The notes under the pieces: generated by a model
Told to the model about the DNA's origin: nothing
Database searches by the model: none
What the model saw: the letters and a program-made list of their open reading frames with translations, nothing else
Program-made: the position numbers and the translations under genes
Assembly: GCA_910575555.1 (NCBI GenBank)
Contig: CAJTFX010000007.1
Span: forward strand, 124,001-188,000
Reading direction: 5' to 3'
DNA length: 64,000 bases
Source of the DNA: Lachnospiraceae bacterium
GTDB taxonomy: Bacteria; Bacillota; Clostridia; Lachnospirales; Lachnospiraceae
In this document: positions 35,126-43,505 of the stretch, one piece after another
How the letters are laid out: every line of letters begins with the position of its first letter
Position numbering within the stretch: position 1 is the stretch's first letter

Positions 35126-35302
35126 ATGAACCCAAACACAGAGAAACTACGCAAAAAATATATGGATAATCCACCCGAAGGCATGTCATCCGAGGACATT
35201 CGCTGCATGAGCGAGGATGACCTTCTAGATATGGATTATTTCTTAAATGAAGATGACTTATTTGATGACGAGGCTGGAGTAGAAGGTTTTTATATCTTCT
35301 AA
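35126..35302 (+). CDS. Small acidic protein (58 aa) of the IS91-like element
   Basis: This 58-codon frame starts MNPNTEKLRKKYMDNPP and is then dominated by Asp and Glu (DDLLDMDYFLNEDDLF), ending in GFYIF. AAAGGAGG stands 9 nt before the ATG, and the gene lies 51 nt after the transposase stop and before the element's closing hairpin. Its placement and strong ribosome site indicate a genuine accessory gene. Function unknown; DNA mimicry or transposase modulation would be a guess from the charge only. Confidence 0.75.
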   Translation: MNPNTEKLRKKYMDNPPEGMSSEDIRCMSEDDLLDMDYFLNEDDLFDDEAGVEGFYIF

Positions 35303-35330
35303 ACCGTGTCGTCTTGCTGTTATTCCCATG

Positions 35331-35372
35331 CAAGAGTTTATCAAATATACGTTCGATAAACTCTTGTTCTTT
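35331..35372 (+). terminator. Terminator closing the IS91-like element
   Basis: CAAGAGTTTATC and GATAAACTCTTG form a perfect 12-bp stem, followed by TTCTTTT. It ends the transposase/small-protein transcript. Confidence 0.75.
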
Positions 35373-35398
35373 TCCTTCTCATCAAAAATCGCAATTTG

Positions 35399-37299
35399 GT
35401 AAGTAGGTAAGCCCCTTACGGGGCTTATCCCTCTCAGAACCGGACGTGCAGCTTTCCCGCATCCGGCTCCCTGCAAAGCTAATACATCTACAACTATCCG
35501 TATATACTGACATAGATACGTGGTCGGACGAGTGGGAATTGTCTCATCAATTCCTTATATCCTTCCTTTGTATAGCTTCTTCTCTGGCTTCTTCTATTCA
35601 GCCAGTAGAATAACCTGAACCATACTACATTATAGAATGAGTTCAGGCTTCTTGAATTGTCAGTAATTCCGTAGTAATGATAGTAACCAGTTAAGATTTC
35701 ATTCAGCTTCTTTACTATCTGGTTTATGCGTAGAAATCTCATATCTCTTATCGTAGCATTTATTTCCTTGCTTTTCTTTGCTAGCTTTTTCTTACTGGTC
35801 TTCCTCTTCACTCTGAACTTTCCCGTTCTTCCATGCGAACAGTAATGCGTGAATCCGAGGAATGTAAAGGTCTCCGGTTTCCCGTCTCCACGTTCTTTCC
35901 GGTTGCTTTCTGCAAATCGGCCGAATTCTATCAGCCTCGTCTTTTTCTCCTCCATTTCCAGTCCAAAGTGCATCATTCTGCGCTTTAAATATTCATAGAA
36001 CATCTCTGCGTCTGTTTTGTATTGAAAGCAGACTACAAAATCATCCGCATATACCACCAGCCCTGCGTACCCTTTCATGATCGGCTGCATTTTCTCCTTG
36101 AACCACCTCACCAGTACATAGTGCATATATATGTTTGCGATTACTGGTGAGCAGACCGAACCCTGTCCGGCTCCTTCCTCTGTCTCTTCATATCTGTAAT
36201 CTTCCATGATTCCGGCTTTTAACATCCGGCGTACCAGCCTGATGATATTTGGGTCTTTAATTCTTGATTCTATGAACTTTATTATCCATTCATGGTCCAA
36301 GTGGTCGAAGAATCCTTTTACATCCGCATCCAATACCCAGTTTGTCTTTTCTTTTTCCAGCATTCCGTTCAGCTTTCTTAATGCCTTATGACAGCTTCTC
36401 CCTGGTCGGAATCCCATCATTTCATCATAGAAATGCGGTTCGAACACTGCTTCCAGTACTCGTCTCAATGCTTCCTGCACCAGTTTGTCTTCATAGCAAT
36501 AGATACTGAGCGGCCGTGTCTTTCCGTTTTCTTTCGGTATCTCCACTCTTTTTGCTGGCTTGGGCTTGTATGCTTTCTTCTTAAGCTTTTCCTCTAATTC
36601 TTCCAGATTTTCCTCCAGCCTTGCCCCGTATTCCTCTTTGGTTATCCCATCGGTTCCTACTGCTTTCTTTCCGTCCATTTCCTTGTGGCACTCTTTTAAT
36701 AATTCCTTATTTATCAAATGCCCTATGGACGTAAATACCATGTCTGGATGTTCGCCTGATAGTTGTGATATTCTCGCCAATTTCGTTTCCATAGCTCCTC
36801 CTGTCTCTGCGTACAGTCTATGTTTCCTCTTTGATATGACTTTGCATGGCTAGCCTGCGAGGACAGGCATTTCTCGACTTCCACTGTATGTTTTACCGTG
36901 TACTATTCGGCCATCCGACTTCTGCTGGCCATTTGCGGTTCTCCCTTCGACAGTTGTTCCGCATACCAGATGTACGCAACTCATCTGGAACCAGACAGAC
37001 CTCCTCCAGTTGACTTGAAATCCTTGATTGCATGACCAACCTCAAAACTCCGGGGAAGCAACTGTATTCTCGCTCTTAGTGACTACAGTTATGTTGCTTT
37101 CAGTGTATAGGAGCACCTCTGCCTTCCCACTTTCATTTTCATATCGAAGCTATGTGCAGTTATGCCCTGCAATCTCGCTGTCTACGCTTAGCAGACAGCA
37201 TCTCTGCTGTCCACCCAAGACTCGCTTGGTGCGGTATAGCTTGTACCTTACACCGTAGGACTTTCACCCACCGAATTCCAAGCCCTTAGCTGGGCGCAC
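35399..37299 (-). mobile_element. Group II intron (class C-like), full length
   Basis: On the minus strand the intron starts with GTGCGCCC at 37299, the GUGYG consensus. It encodes a reverse transcriptase and ends with a typical domain V (GAGCCGGATGCGGG, a GAAA-type bulge region, then CACGTCCGGTTC, 35430-35470 region) and a domain VI stem AAGCCCC/GGGGCTT with TACTTAC at the 3' end near 35399. The 3' boundary is uncertain by a few bases. The 5' exon is a rho-independent terminator hairpin, the insertion habit of group IIC introns. About 500 nt at 36793-37299 hold domains I-III. Confidence 0.85.
35494..36792 (-). CDS. ltrA: Group II intron reverse transcriptase/maturase
   Basis: The 432-residue intron-encoded protein includes RT0-RT7 with RPLSIYCYEDKLVQEAL, the QGSVCSP-type motif GAGQGSVCSPVIANIYM, and the catalytic YADD in LVVYADDFVVCF. 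It continues with domain X (maturase: TFLGFTHYC, and the GYYHYYGI region near residue 370). No HNH endonuclease follows, so it is an endonuclease-less protein, as in class C introns. It splices its own RNA and copies it into new sites. The frame is intact. Confidence 0.95.
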   Translation of the reverse strand: METKLARISQLSGEHPDMVFTSIGHLINKELLKECHKEMDGKKAVGTDGITKEEYGARLEENLEELEEKLKKKAYKPKPAKRVEIPKENGKTRPLSIYCYEDKLVQEALRRVLEAVFEPHFYDEMMGFRPGRSCHKALRKLNGMLEKEKTNWVLDADVKGFFDHLDHEWIIKFIESRIKDPNIIRLVRRMLKAGIMEDYRYEETEEGAGQGSVCSPVIANIYMHYVLVRWFKEKMQPIMKGYAGLVVYADDFVVCFQYKTDAEMFYEYLKRRMMHFGLEMEEKKTRLIEFGRFAESNRKERGDGKPETFTFLGFTHYCSHGRTGKFRVKRKTSKKKLAKKSKEINATIRDMRFLRINQIVKKLNEILTGYYHYYGITDNSRSLNSFYNVVWFRLFYWLNRRSQRRSYTKEGYKELMRQFPLVRPRIYVSIYG

Positions 37300-37309
37300 C
37301 CTATAAAGC

Positions 37310-37356
37310 AAAAAAGAATAAGTCTATAGCCTGTTCTGACTGGCTATAAACTTATT
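37310..37356 (-). terminator. Terminator hairpin that served as the intron's 5' exon
   Basis: Read on the minus strand, AATAAGTTTATAGCC and GGCTATAGACTTATT form a 15-bp stem (one mismatch) followed by C and six Ts, ten bases before the intron. No minus-strand gene remains upstream of it here, so it is either an orphan terminator or bidirectional. Confidence 0.7.
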
Positions 37357-37377
37357 ATACGAGGAGGATATGGAACT

Positions 37378-37443
37378 ATGAAACTTCCACGATACGGGCA
37401 GGAAACATTTAATGGAATTATGTGTGCGGATGTGGTAGGATAA
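37378..37443 (+). CDS. 21-residue open frame with strong ribosome site (truncated gene or leader)
   Basis: GAGGAGG lies about 11 nt before an ATG opening MKLPRYGQETF and ending VVG after 21 codons. I cannot identify it. It could be the beginning of a gene whose remainder was lost when the acyltransferase segment arrived, or a short leader peptide. Confidence 0.35.
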   Translation: MKLPRYGQETFNGIMCADVVG

Positions 37444-37481
37444 CAGTATTGGATATTATTGATAAAAGGCATGGGTTAAGT

Positions 37482-38372
37482 ATGCGAAAATACTATGTTG
37501 ACAATATACGTTGGATTGTCATTTTACTTCTTGTTCCCTACCATGCAGCAATGGCATGGAATGTATGGGGAGAACCAAATTACATTTATTTTGAAAGCAA
37601 TAAAATAATTAGCAGCATTGTGGTATTTTTTAGCCCGTATTTTATGCCGCTCATGTTTTTCATTGCAGGCATTTCCACAAGATTTGCGCTGCAAAAGCGC
37701 ACAATCAGGCAATATGTGTTGGAAAGGGCTAAAAAATTACTGATACCATTTATTTTTGGGACAGTGCTAATTCTGTTCCTTATTTCGCTCATTGCTGTTG
37801 GAATTATCTTATTACAAAGAAAAATAATGCATCTAAAAGAGATTGCTATACCGTTTGTACTGATTTTTCTTTGGGGGTTACCATTACCATTTTTTAGCGG
37901 AGTGCTTTCGATAGGCGGAAAAAGCCTTGTAGAATATACTTACATTTTTCTTGTTGGTTACTATATTTTCTCAAATGATGATGTAATCAACGAAGTAGAA
38001 AAATGGAAATGGATTTTCTTGTGTATCGGTATAGCTGCAACGGTTTTCAATGTATATATGTTTATTTGGTCAGATACACAGCAAACATTGTTAAATACGG
38101 TTGCTAAATATGCATCGGAGTGGTTTATGGTTAGTTCCATGTTAGGGATTGGAAAAGGGTATTTGAATTTTAATGGAAAAATATCAAAATTTATGTCAAA
38201 AAGGTCATATACTTTTTATATTTTTCATTTTATTTGGGTGGTGTTGTTCCAATATCTTTTATTTCATGTATGTAATGGCAATATAATTTTACTATATGTT
38301 TTACCAGTATTTTTTGCGTATGGGGCAACATTGCTATGTTGTGAGGTTTGTAACAGAGTTTCTTTGAAGTAA
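37482..38372 (+). CDS. Acyltransferase_3-family membrane protein (possibly shortened)
   Basis: This is a polytopic membrane protein of about 296 residues. The N-terminus MRKYYVDNIRWIVILLLVPYHAAMAWN carries the conserved His of acyltransferase_3 proteins, which O-acylate sugars and other surface molecules, followed by about eight helices. Family members I know of have roughly 350-380 residues. Here FIFGTVLI runs straight into LFLISLIAV, which may mark an internal in-frame deletion of a loop and helix. The start at 37482 is preferred over 37422 by homology, though its ribosome site is poor. Confidence 0.78.
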   Translation: MRKYYVDNIRWIVILLLVPYHAAMAWNVWGEPNYIYFESNKIISSIVVFFSPYFMPLMFFIAGISTRFALQKRTIRQYVLERAKKLLIPFIFGTVLILFLISLIAVGIILLQRKIMHLKEIAIPFVLIFLWGLPLPFFSGVLSIGGKSLVEYTYIFLVGYYIFSNDDVINEVEKWKWIFLCIGIAATVFNVYMFIWSDTQQTLLNTVAKYASEWFMVSSMLGIGKGYLNFNGKISKFMSKRSYTFYIFHFIWVVLFQYLLFHVCNGNIILLYVLPVFFAYGATLLCCEVCNRVSLK

Positions 38373-38449
38373 AACGGAGTACCTTATTGCCAGGGATAGA
38401 CGGAAAATGTATCATGTTAGATGAACTTTTTGTAAAATGGAGTGGTAAG

Positions 38450-39256
38450 ATGGTAATAGAATTAAAGTATTCCGGCACAAACACATATCTTATCCGGGGA
38501 ACGAATGGCAGCATCCTTTTTGATACCGGATGGGCAGGTTCTTTCCCGCAGTTCTGCAGGGCGCTTGGAGAGGCAGGGGCGACAGTTCAGGAAGTCCGTT
38601 ACCTGTTTATTTCCCATTTTCATCCTGACCACATGGGAATCGCGCAAGAGATTGCCAGCTGCGGTGTGAGGATTGTGGCGGCTGACGTGCAGCGGGCGTA
38701 CATCCATGATGCGGATAAGATATTTGCAAAAGAGGGGAAGCGCCTATATGTACCAATTGTAGATGAGGATGTCCGCATTATTTCCTGCGGGGAGAGCCGT
38801 CCGCTTTTGGAGAGATGCGGGATTGCAGGGGAAGTGGTGTATACGCCAGGACACAGCGAGGACAGTATTTCTTTATGCCTGGATGAAGGGGTGTTGTTTG
38901 TAGGCGACCTCAATCCTCTGTATGAATTGGAGATTCATAGAGGGACGCAGATTGGGGATAGTTGGGACAAATTGCTGGCGCGAAACCCCGTCAAAGTGTA
39001 CTACGGCCATGCGGAGGTAGCGGAGTTAAGCAGGGGGCGGAGGATGCCGAAAAAAGAATCCGTGAATTCCAGAGATACTTTCCGGCTTGTAAAAAAGATT
39101 ATGAAATATATAGATAAAGGTTATACGCTGGAGGACGTTGGTCGGGCAACAGGCGCGGACAAAGCATTTGTGGAGGATGTGGCGAGAATGTTCCTGACAC
39201 ATCAGAATATAAGTGTACAGGGAATTTTGGACAGGATTGAGATTAAGGGGAAATAG
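38450..39256 (+). CDS. Metallo-beta-lactamase-fold hydrolase
   Basis: This protein has about 268 residues with the MBL zinc signature FISHFHPDHMG (HxHxDH), the later His in YTPGHSEDSISL and the Asp in LFVGDLNP. The C-terminal 70 residues form a helical region with a helix-turn-helix-like segment (YTLEDVGRATGADKAFVEDVARM). The MBL fold covers many hydrolases; the substrate is unknown. The start at 38450 has GGAG about 8 nt upstream; an in-frame ATG at 38414 is possible. Confidence 0.88.
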   Translation: MVIELKYSGTNTYLIRGTNGSILFDTGWAGSFPQFCRALGEAGATVQEVRYLFISHFHPDHMGIAQEIASCGVRIVAADVQRAYIHDADKIFAKEGKRLYVPIVDEDVRIISCGESRPLLERCGIAGEVVYTPGHSEDSISLCLDEGVLFVGDLNPLYELEIHRGTQIGDSWDKLLARNPVKVYYGHAEVAELSRGRRMPKKESVNSRDTFRLVKKIMKYIDKGYTLEDVGRATGADKAFVEDVARMFLTHQNISVQGILDRIEIKGK

Positions 39257-39273
39257 TCGGTGTGCAGAAATGA

Positions 39274-39639
39274 ATGATTGTCAGAATAAACCACACATTA
39301 GGTAAGAACACTGATGTCCTAATGATAATTCTCTTAACAGGGGGATTTATGATTCCAATTTTATTCATTTTACCGTATTGGCCGTCTTTATTTGCAGGTG
39401 AAACGGTTTATGGCGTAATTGGCGCCATAAACCTAACCTTTATTTCTGTTATTTTTCATTCCTCACAATTTGCTTTAAAAGCATTTGGGCAGCCAGCGGC
39501 CTCCATTCGGATTGAAGCGAGTGCAGCCACAGCTATTGTATTGGCTTTTGCGGCTGCATTGGTTTTTATTATCGGCAGAAAGAAGTTAACGAGGACTGAT
39601 AAACCATGGATGGGTGTGCTGCCTGGTATGCGGCGGTAA
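39274..39639 (+). CDS. Small hydrophobic protein, possibly truncated
   Basis: This 121-codon frame has three hydrophobic stretches (IILLTGGFMIPILFILPYW, GVIGAINLTFISVIF, AIVLAFAAALVFII). It starts 17 nt after the hydrolase gene, but no convincing ribosome site is present, and the C-terminus ends abruptly in a basic tail. I do not recognise the family. It may be a genuine small membrane protein or the remains of a larger one. Confidence 0.4.
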   Translation: MIVRINHTLGKNTDVLMIILLTGGFMIPILFILPYWPSLFAGETVYGVIGAINLTFISVIFHSSQFALKAFGQPAASIRIEASAATAIVLAFAAALVFIIGRKKLTRTDKPWMGVLPGMRR

Positions 39640-39723
39640 AACACCCAATTAAATTCGAGAAGGATTTGCCATAAAAGATTTATCTCCTCTGATATTTCCA
39701 TAGTCCAGTCCCTAATCTCAGTA

Positions 39724-39915
39724 TTAGAGGATTCCCTTGTCGCGGCAGAGCGCTTCTATACTTCTGTCATAGGTGGCTTCCGCCTCTTTGGAAAAGAAAC
39801 ATCCAGGCACGCCTTCGTCATGGTCTCTGTGGTGTGCTACGCATTCGCAGCACTTTCCATGCCTTGGGCAGTCATATGTACAAGGGCATGGTCTGTTATT
39901 GTCACAATTAGCCAA
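39724..39915 (-). CDS. Small cysteine-rich DUF6485-like protein (TTG start)
   Basis: This 63-residue protein has a dense Cys pattern (CPCTYDCPRHGKCCECVAHHR) followed by PGCFF and AEATYDRSIEALCR, which matches what I recall of DUF6485. The Cys residues could bind a metal or an iron-sulfur cluster. The start codon is TTG (39915-39913), supported by AAAGGAGG 9 nt upstream; no ATG is available in frame. Function unknown. Confidence 0.8.
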   Translation of the reverse strand: MANCDNNRPCPCTYDCPRHGKCCECVAHHRDHDEGVPGCFFSKEAEATYDRSIEALCRDKGIL

Positions 39916-39943
39916 AATTATATTCCTCCTTTGAAATATTGAG

Positions 39944-39970
39944 GCTGGTTGCCTGCCAGCTTCTTTTTAT
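39944..39970 (+). terminator. Hairpin terminator
   Basis: GCTGG-TTGCCTG-CCAGC followed by TTCTTTTT on the plus strand, suitable for ending the hydrolase transcript. Confidence 0.5.
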
Positions 39971-40053
39971 ATATTACAATAAAAAAGCAAAAAATTCTCG
40001 TTTTGGGATAATTTATGCTTTTTTTGGTACGGTTTTGCTTCTTAAGAAAATAA

Positions 40054-40082
40054 TTGACAGAACCATTCCGGCATGATAGATT
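40054..40082 (+). promoter_or_regulatory. Promoter of the phosphopantetheinyl transferase gene
   Basis: A perfect TTGACA (40054-40059) is followed after 17 nt by TAGATT (40077-40082), about 45 nt before the start codon. Confidence 0.6.
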
Positions 40083-40126
40083 TGAGGCGCAGAATGATTT
40101 AAAAATGTAAAGGCGGTATAGGTCAT

Positions 40127-40783
40127 ATGAAACAGGTTTATAAGCTTAATACAAAAATGCTGGAGGATTCAGAAAATTTTTGCAATTTTTATGAGAAATT
40201 ATCGGCGAAACGTCGGCAAAAGATAGACGGTTACCGGATGGAAAAGGATAAGTTGCTGTCACTTGGAGCAGGAATTTTAATTGACAAAGGTTTGGAAACT
40301 TTCGGGCTTCGTGAGGCAAATGTAAGAATTGCAGAAGGAACGTATGGAAAGCCGTATTTCCCTGATTATCCAGATATTCACTTTAACGTTTCCCATTCAG
40401 AAAAAATGGTGATTGCTGTATTTGCAGATGTAGAAGTAGGATGCGATATTGAATATGTAGATTCGGTTGATTTGAATCTTGCAGAAAGATTTTTCTGCAA
40501 GCCTGAATATGAGTTTATTATGGGACATCTGGAGCAGGAGAGGAAAGAAGCTTTTTACCGCATTTGGACGATAAAGGAAAGCTTTATGAAAGCAGTTGGG
40601 AGCGGGATGATGCTTCCTCTGGATAAATTTTGTATAAAGATTGGCGGGAATATACAGGTGGAACAGCACTATAATAATGAAGAGTATGGGATAGAGGATT
40701 GGAAAGAGGGGGAATACCGTGCGGCATTGTGCTGGAACAGGGGAAAGAAGGTGAGGGTCCGGAAAGCATATATGGATTTCTGA
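40127..40783 (+). CDS. 4'-phosphopantetheinyl transferase, Sfp type
   Basis: This 218-residue enzyme moves the phosphopantetheine arm of CoA onto the Ser of carrier domains. The Sfp-type motifs are present: FNVSHSEKMVIAVF, then VGCDIEYVDSVD (Mg-binding Asp and Glu), and YRIWTIKESFMKAVGSGM (WxxKEA/S). The size is that of Sfp and not of AcpS. It is the first gene of the biosynthetic region and would activate the three PCP domains of the NRPS 5 kb downstream. It has its own promoter and is likely to be expressed separately from the NRPS operon. Confidence 0.95.
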   Translation: MKQVYKLNTKMLEDSENFCNFYEKLSAKRRQKIDGYRMEKDKLLSLGAGILIDKGLETFGLREANVRIAEGTYGKPYFPDYPDIHFNVSHSEKMVIAVFADVEVGCDIEYVDSVDLNLAERFFCKPEYEFIMGHLEQERKEAFYRIWTIKESFMKAVGSGMMLPLDKFCIKIGGNIQVEQHYNNEEYGIEDWKEGEYRAALCWNRGKKVRVRKAYMDF

Positions 40784-41052
40784 CCTGCTGCTCTATGGTC
40801 TGTATCAATATCTGCCCTGCTGACTTAGAGTTGTCCGGCAGCCTGCCGAAGGGTAAGGGTATTGGTATCTCCAGTATCCTGCCGTTTGCCAAAAATAGGA
40901 CGGCAATCTGGTGTACAAAATAAATAGTTCTATTGCAAATTGTACCTCTAAAAGTGCAATATGTTCCAAACTACTAGCCAAGACACAGGCTTTTAGTTAT
41001 AATCTATAAAGTAAGTAATTTTTATCTGAACCCATATTTTTAAAGTGAAAAG

Positions 41053-41083
41053 ACAGCCTCCTGGGAAACTGGGGGCTGTTTTG
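41053..41083 (+). terminator. Hairpin terminator between PPTase and sensor-kinase genes
   Basis: ACAGCCTCC and GGGGGCTGT form a 9-bp stem (one wobble) followed by TTTTGG. The rest of 40784-41250 carries no convincing gene; in particular no AgrD-like signalling-peptide gene was found. Confidence 0.5.
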
Positions 41084-41128
41084 GTGAAAGGCTTTCCCTT
41101 CTTAAGCAGGGGAGCATATATCCGGTGT

Positions 41129-41194
41129 CAGCCAAATATGCAAAAAAGCAGCCAAATGTAACAAAATTAGTAGTATATAAGTATCTATTATAAT
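41129..41194 (+). promoter_or_regulatory. Direct repeats and -10 box upstream of the first sensor kinase
   Basis: CAGCCAAAT occurs at 41129 and again at 41149 (20-bp period), and a perfect TATAAT follows at 41189-41194 without a recognisable -35. Paired direct repeats one to two turns apart, upstream of a weak promoter, are the usual layout for LytTR activators, so this is a candidate site for the regulator encoded at 42576. Confidence 0.45.
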
Positions 41195-41250
41195 AAAAAA
41201 TATGAGTTTCTAAAATGGCGCAATAAATAATTATAAGAGAGAAAAATTAT

Positions 41251-42597
41251 ATGTTAGGCGGTTCTGTATATATAGCATTTATTCGGTTTGCAATTAGCCT
41301 TGCAGGGGTAATTCTATTATTTTCCAGGATAAGTGAATCCCGGTTTGGCAGGAAAAAAACAATCATTTATTATGGATGTTTCAGTGTGGTGGCGCTTATA
41401 TTGGCATCTGCCTGGTATGTGGCGGATTGGAAAAGCTGTGTGCGTGGCGTGGCATTTGCAATGTATGCATGTTTTGCAGTATTTGCTGCAATTATAAGCA
41501 GTGATTCTGTGTATTTGTCTATTTATAAGCTTGCATTGACTTTCTATCTGCTGGCAGTTTTTCTGGTTGGCGGGCTGGAAGCTGCCATAATTTTCTTTGA
41601 CAGTAATGTATGGGCGGACATCATCACACGTGTGATATTGATTCTGCTTATGGCTGTCGTTATAGAAAAAAAACTGAGAAGCATCATCCGGGGATTTGGT
41701 GATTATGTAGAGAAAGAGGTAGATAAATTCAGTGTTGCCGTTATGATTATCAGTATTCTTTTGGGAATCGGGTTTATTTTAAACCCGGATATTAACGTTA
41801 CGGGCCCATACCGTATTTATCAGGTTGCCGTGAACTTTATCCTGACAGGCACCTTGCAGCTCCTTGTTTTCCGGCTTTACTTCCATATTGGCATTGAGAG
41901 AGAATATGAGAGGGACAATCAACTCATACAGATGAACCACAGGCTTTTGGAGCGTCAGATGGAAATTCTGGAAGAATCCGTGGAATCAGGAAGGAGGATA
42001 CGGCATGACGTAAGGCATCATAATGCGGTAATAGCGGAATATGTACGCAATCTGCAGAACGGGGAGCTGCTGCAATATCTAAAGGAGTATGACAGGGGAA
42101 TAGACCAAGGCGCGGTGGAAATGATATGTGCGAATACGGCAGTCAATAATATCCTTTCAGCGTATACCAGAAAAGCCAGGAGTGAGCAGATTAAAGTTAC
42201 CCTTGACATTGAGATTAGCAGGAAATTGACGATACCCAATATTGATCTTGTAGTAATACTTGCGAATGCTTATGAAAATGCGATTTACGCCTGCATGGAA
42301 GTGAAGAAGGATTCAGATGAAAGAGAATGCCTGATTCATTTGGTGATGAAAAAAAGAAAAAATAAACTGATTATTTTCTGCAGCAATACATGCAGGAGGA
42401 AGGCCGAATTAAAGGATGGGCAGCAGAACACGGAATTTACAGGCGGAATCGGGGTATCGAGCATTATTAAGACGGCAGAAAAGTATGGCGGCGACTATGA
42501 TTTTAGAACTGAGAACGGAGTGTTTGTGCTGCGGCTGATTCTGAATATTCCGCCAGACTTATCGGGGGAAGGGATGTGGAAAGATTGTACTCGATAG
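41251..42597 (+). CDS. AgrC-like sensor histidine kinase (GHKL type), first copy
   Basis: In this 448-residue protein six to seven membrane helices fill residues 1-215. The cytoplasmic part then has the phospho-acceptor region RRIRHDVRHHNAVIAEY (about 250) and a GHKL ATPase with N-box LANAYENAIYAC and glycine motif TGGIGVSSIIKTAEKY. This is the architecture of AgrC/peptide-pheromone and antibiotic-sensing kinases. It overlaps the LytTR regulator gene by 22 nt, so they form a two-component pair. A second, paralogous kinase starts 180 bp after that regulator. Confidence 0.93.
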   Translation: MLGGSVYIAFIRFAISLAGVILLFSRISESRFGRKKTIIYYGCFSVVALILASAWYVADWKSCVRGVAFAMYACFAVFAAIISSDSVYLSIYKLALTFYLLAVFLVGGLEAAIIFFDSNVWADIITRVILILLMAVVIEKKLRSIIRGFGDYVEKEVDKFSVAVMIISILLGIGFILNPDINVTGPYRIYQVAVNFILTGTLQLLVFRLYFHIGIEREYERDNQLIQMNHRLLERQMEILEESVESGRRIRHDVRHHNAVIAEYVRNLQNGELLQYLKEYDRGIDQGAVEMICANTAVNNILSAYTRKARSEQIKVTLDIEISRKLTIPNIDLVVILANAYENAIYACMEVKKDSDERECLIHLVMKKRKNKLIIFCSNTCRRKAELKDGQQNTEFTGGIGVSSIIKTAEKYGGDYDFRTENGVFVLRLILNIPPDLSGEGMWKDCTR

Positions 42598-43322
42598 CAT
42601 TGTGCGATGATGAAGAAAGAGAGCTTGACTTGATTGAAAATTTTCTGGCAAGCTATCAGGACAGAAAACAAGAATTGGAATACAAAACGGAGAGGTTTTC
42701 CAGTGCGGAAACGTTGCTGAGGCGGGTCAGGGAGGATGGGTATATACCAGATATTTTGCTGCTGGATATATTTATGTCCGGGAAGAACGGCATGGAAGCC
42801 GCAGAGGAAGTGCGGATACTGGGATTGGACATGCCGATTGTATTCCTTACCACGTCAACGGAATATGCCTTAAAAGCCTATGGGGTGGACGCAATACAGT
42901 ATCTTGTGAAACCCCTTGACAGCAAGAGATTTTTTCATGCCATGGATTCTGCAATGGGGCAGATTGGTAAGGGCAGGAAAAACCAGATTGTAATGAAAGT
43001 AGCCGGGGGAATCCGGCAAATCCAGCCCAATGATATCATTTACTGCGAATCCCAGAAAAATTATCAGATGCTTTATCTGTCAGCCGGGGAGTACAGAGTC
43101 CGCATGACGACAGGAAAACTATGGGAAATGTTGGAAGAATTTTGTCAGTTCGGCAGGTGCGGGCGCTCTTATATCCTGAACATGGATCATATTGTTTCTG
43201 TGGAGCGTGAAAAGATTATGATGGATAATGGGTACACGATTTACATACCGCGGAATAAAGCAGCGGAATTTAGGAAAGTTTATTTTGCCTATTATTTTGA
43301 TTTCCGGGATGGGAAGGCATAA
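42576..43322 (+). CDS. LytTR-family response regulator (AgrA-like)
   Basis: This is a 248-residue regulator. The receiver domain has the acidic pair CDDEERE, the phospho-Asp in DILLLDIFMSGKNG (about residue 64), Thr in LTTSTEYAL and Lys in YLVKPLD. The LytTR DNA-binding domain (about 140-245) shows YCESQKNYQMLYL and RCGRSYILNMDHI. The start is a GTG (42576) with GGGGAAGGG upstream, inside the end of the kinase gene. It likely activates the downstream biosynthetic operon; a terminator follows it. Confidence 0.93.
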   Translation: MERLYSIALCDDEERELDLIENFLASYQDRKQELEYKTERFSSAETLLRRVREDGYIPDILLLDIFMSGKNGMEAAEEVRILGLDMPIVFLTTSTEYALKAYGVDAIQYLVKPLDSKRFFHAMDSAMGQIGKGRKNQIVMKVAGGIRQIQPNDIIYCESQKNYQMLYLSAGEYRVRMTTGKLWEMLEEFCQFGRCGRSYILNMDHIVSVEREKIMMDNGYTIYIPRNKAAEFRKVYFAYYFDFRDGKA

Positions 43323-43366
43323 TAGGCGGTTCAATAGTCTGCAGCAGAACTATAAAAGTTAAGAAA

Positions 43367-43404
43367 AGATTCTCTTGCCCCCTTTGGGCAGGGGGATCTT
43401 TTTT
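43367..43404 (+). terminator. Terminator after the LytTR regulator
   Basis: AGAT...TTGCCCCC pairs with GGGCAGGGGGATCT around a small loop, followed by six Ts. It separates the first two-component pair from the second kinase, which has a TATAAT of its own at 43460-43465. Confidence 0.7.
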
Positions 43405-43505
43405 ATCCCTCTAAATTTGCCTCTTGTCCCATTTTGTAGAATTTCCATAAGGCAAACATTATAATAAATTCACATAGTGTTTTGCAATAAGGAGGAATGA
43501 GGGAT

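Larger units (their letters stand above)
33851..35372 (+). mobile_element. IS91-like (HUH, rolling-circle) insertion sequence
   Basis: The unit comprises terminal hairpins, a Y-type HUH transposase gene, a small downstream gene and a closing hairpin. No inverted terminal repeats or target duplications are expected for this class, and I see none. The exact ends are approximate and taken from the outer hairpins. Confidence 0.6.

Noticed and set aside
40699-40923. Open frame running from the end of the PPTase gene into the gap, considered as an AgrD-like peptide
   Set aside because: It starts inside the PPTase gene, has no ribosome site and lacks the amphipathic helix and charged tail of AgrD peptides.
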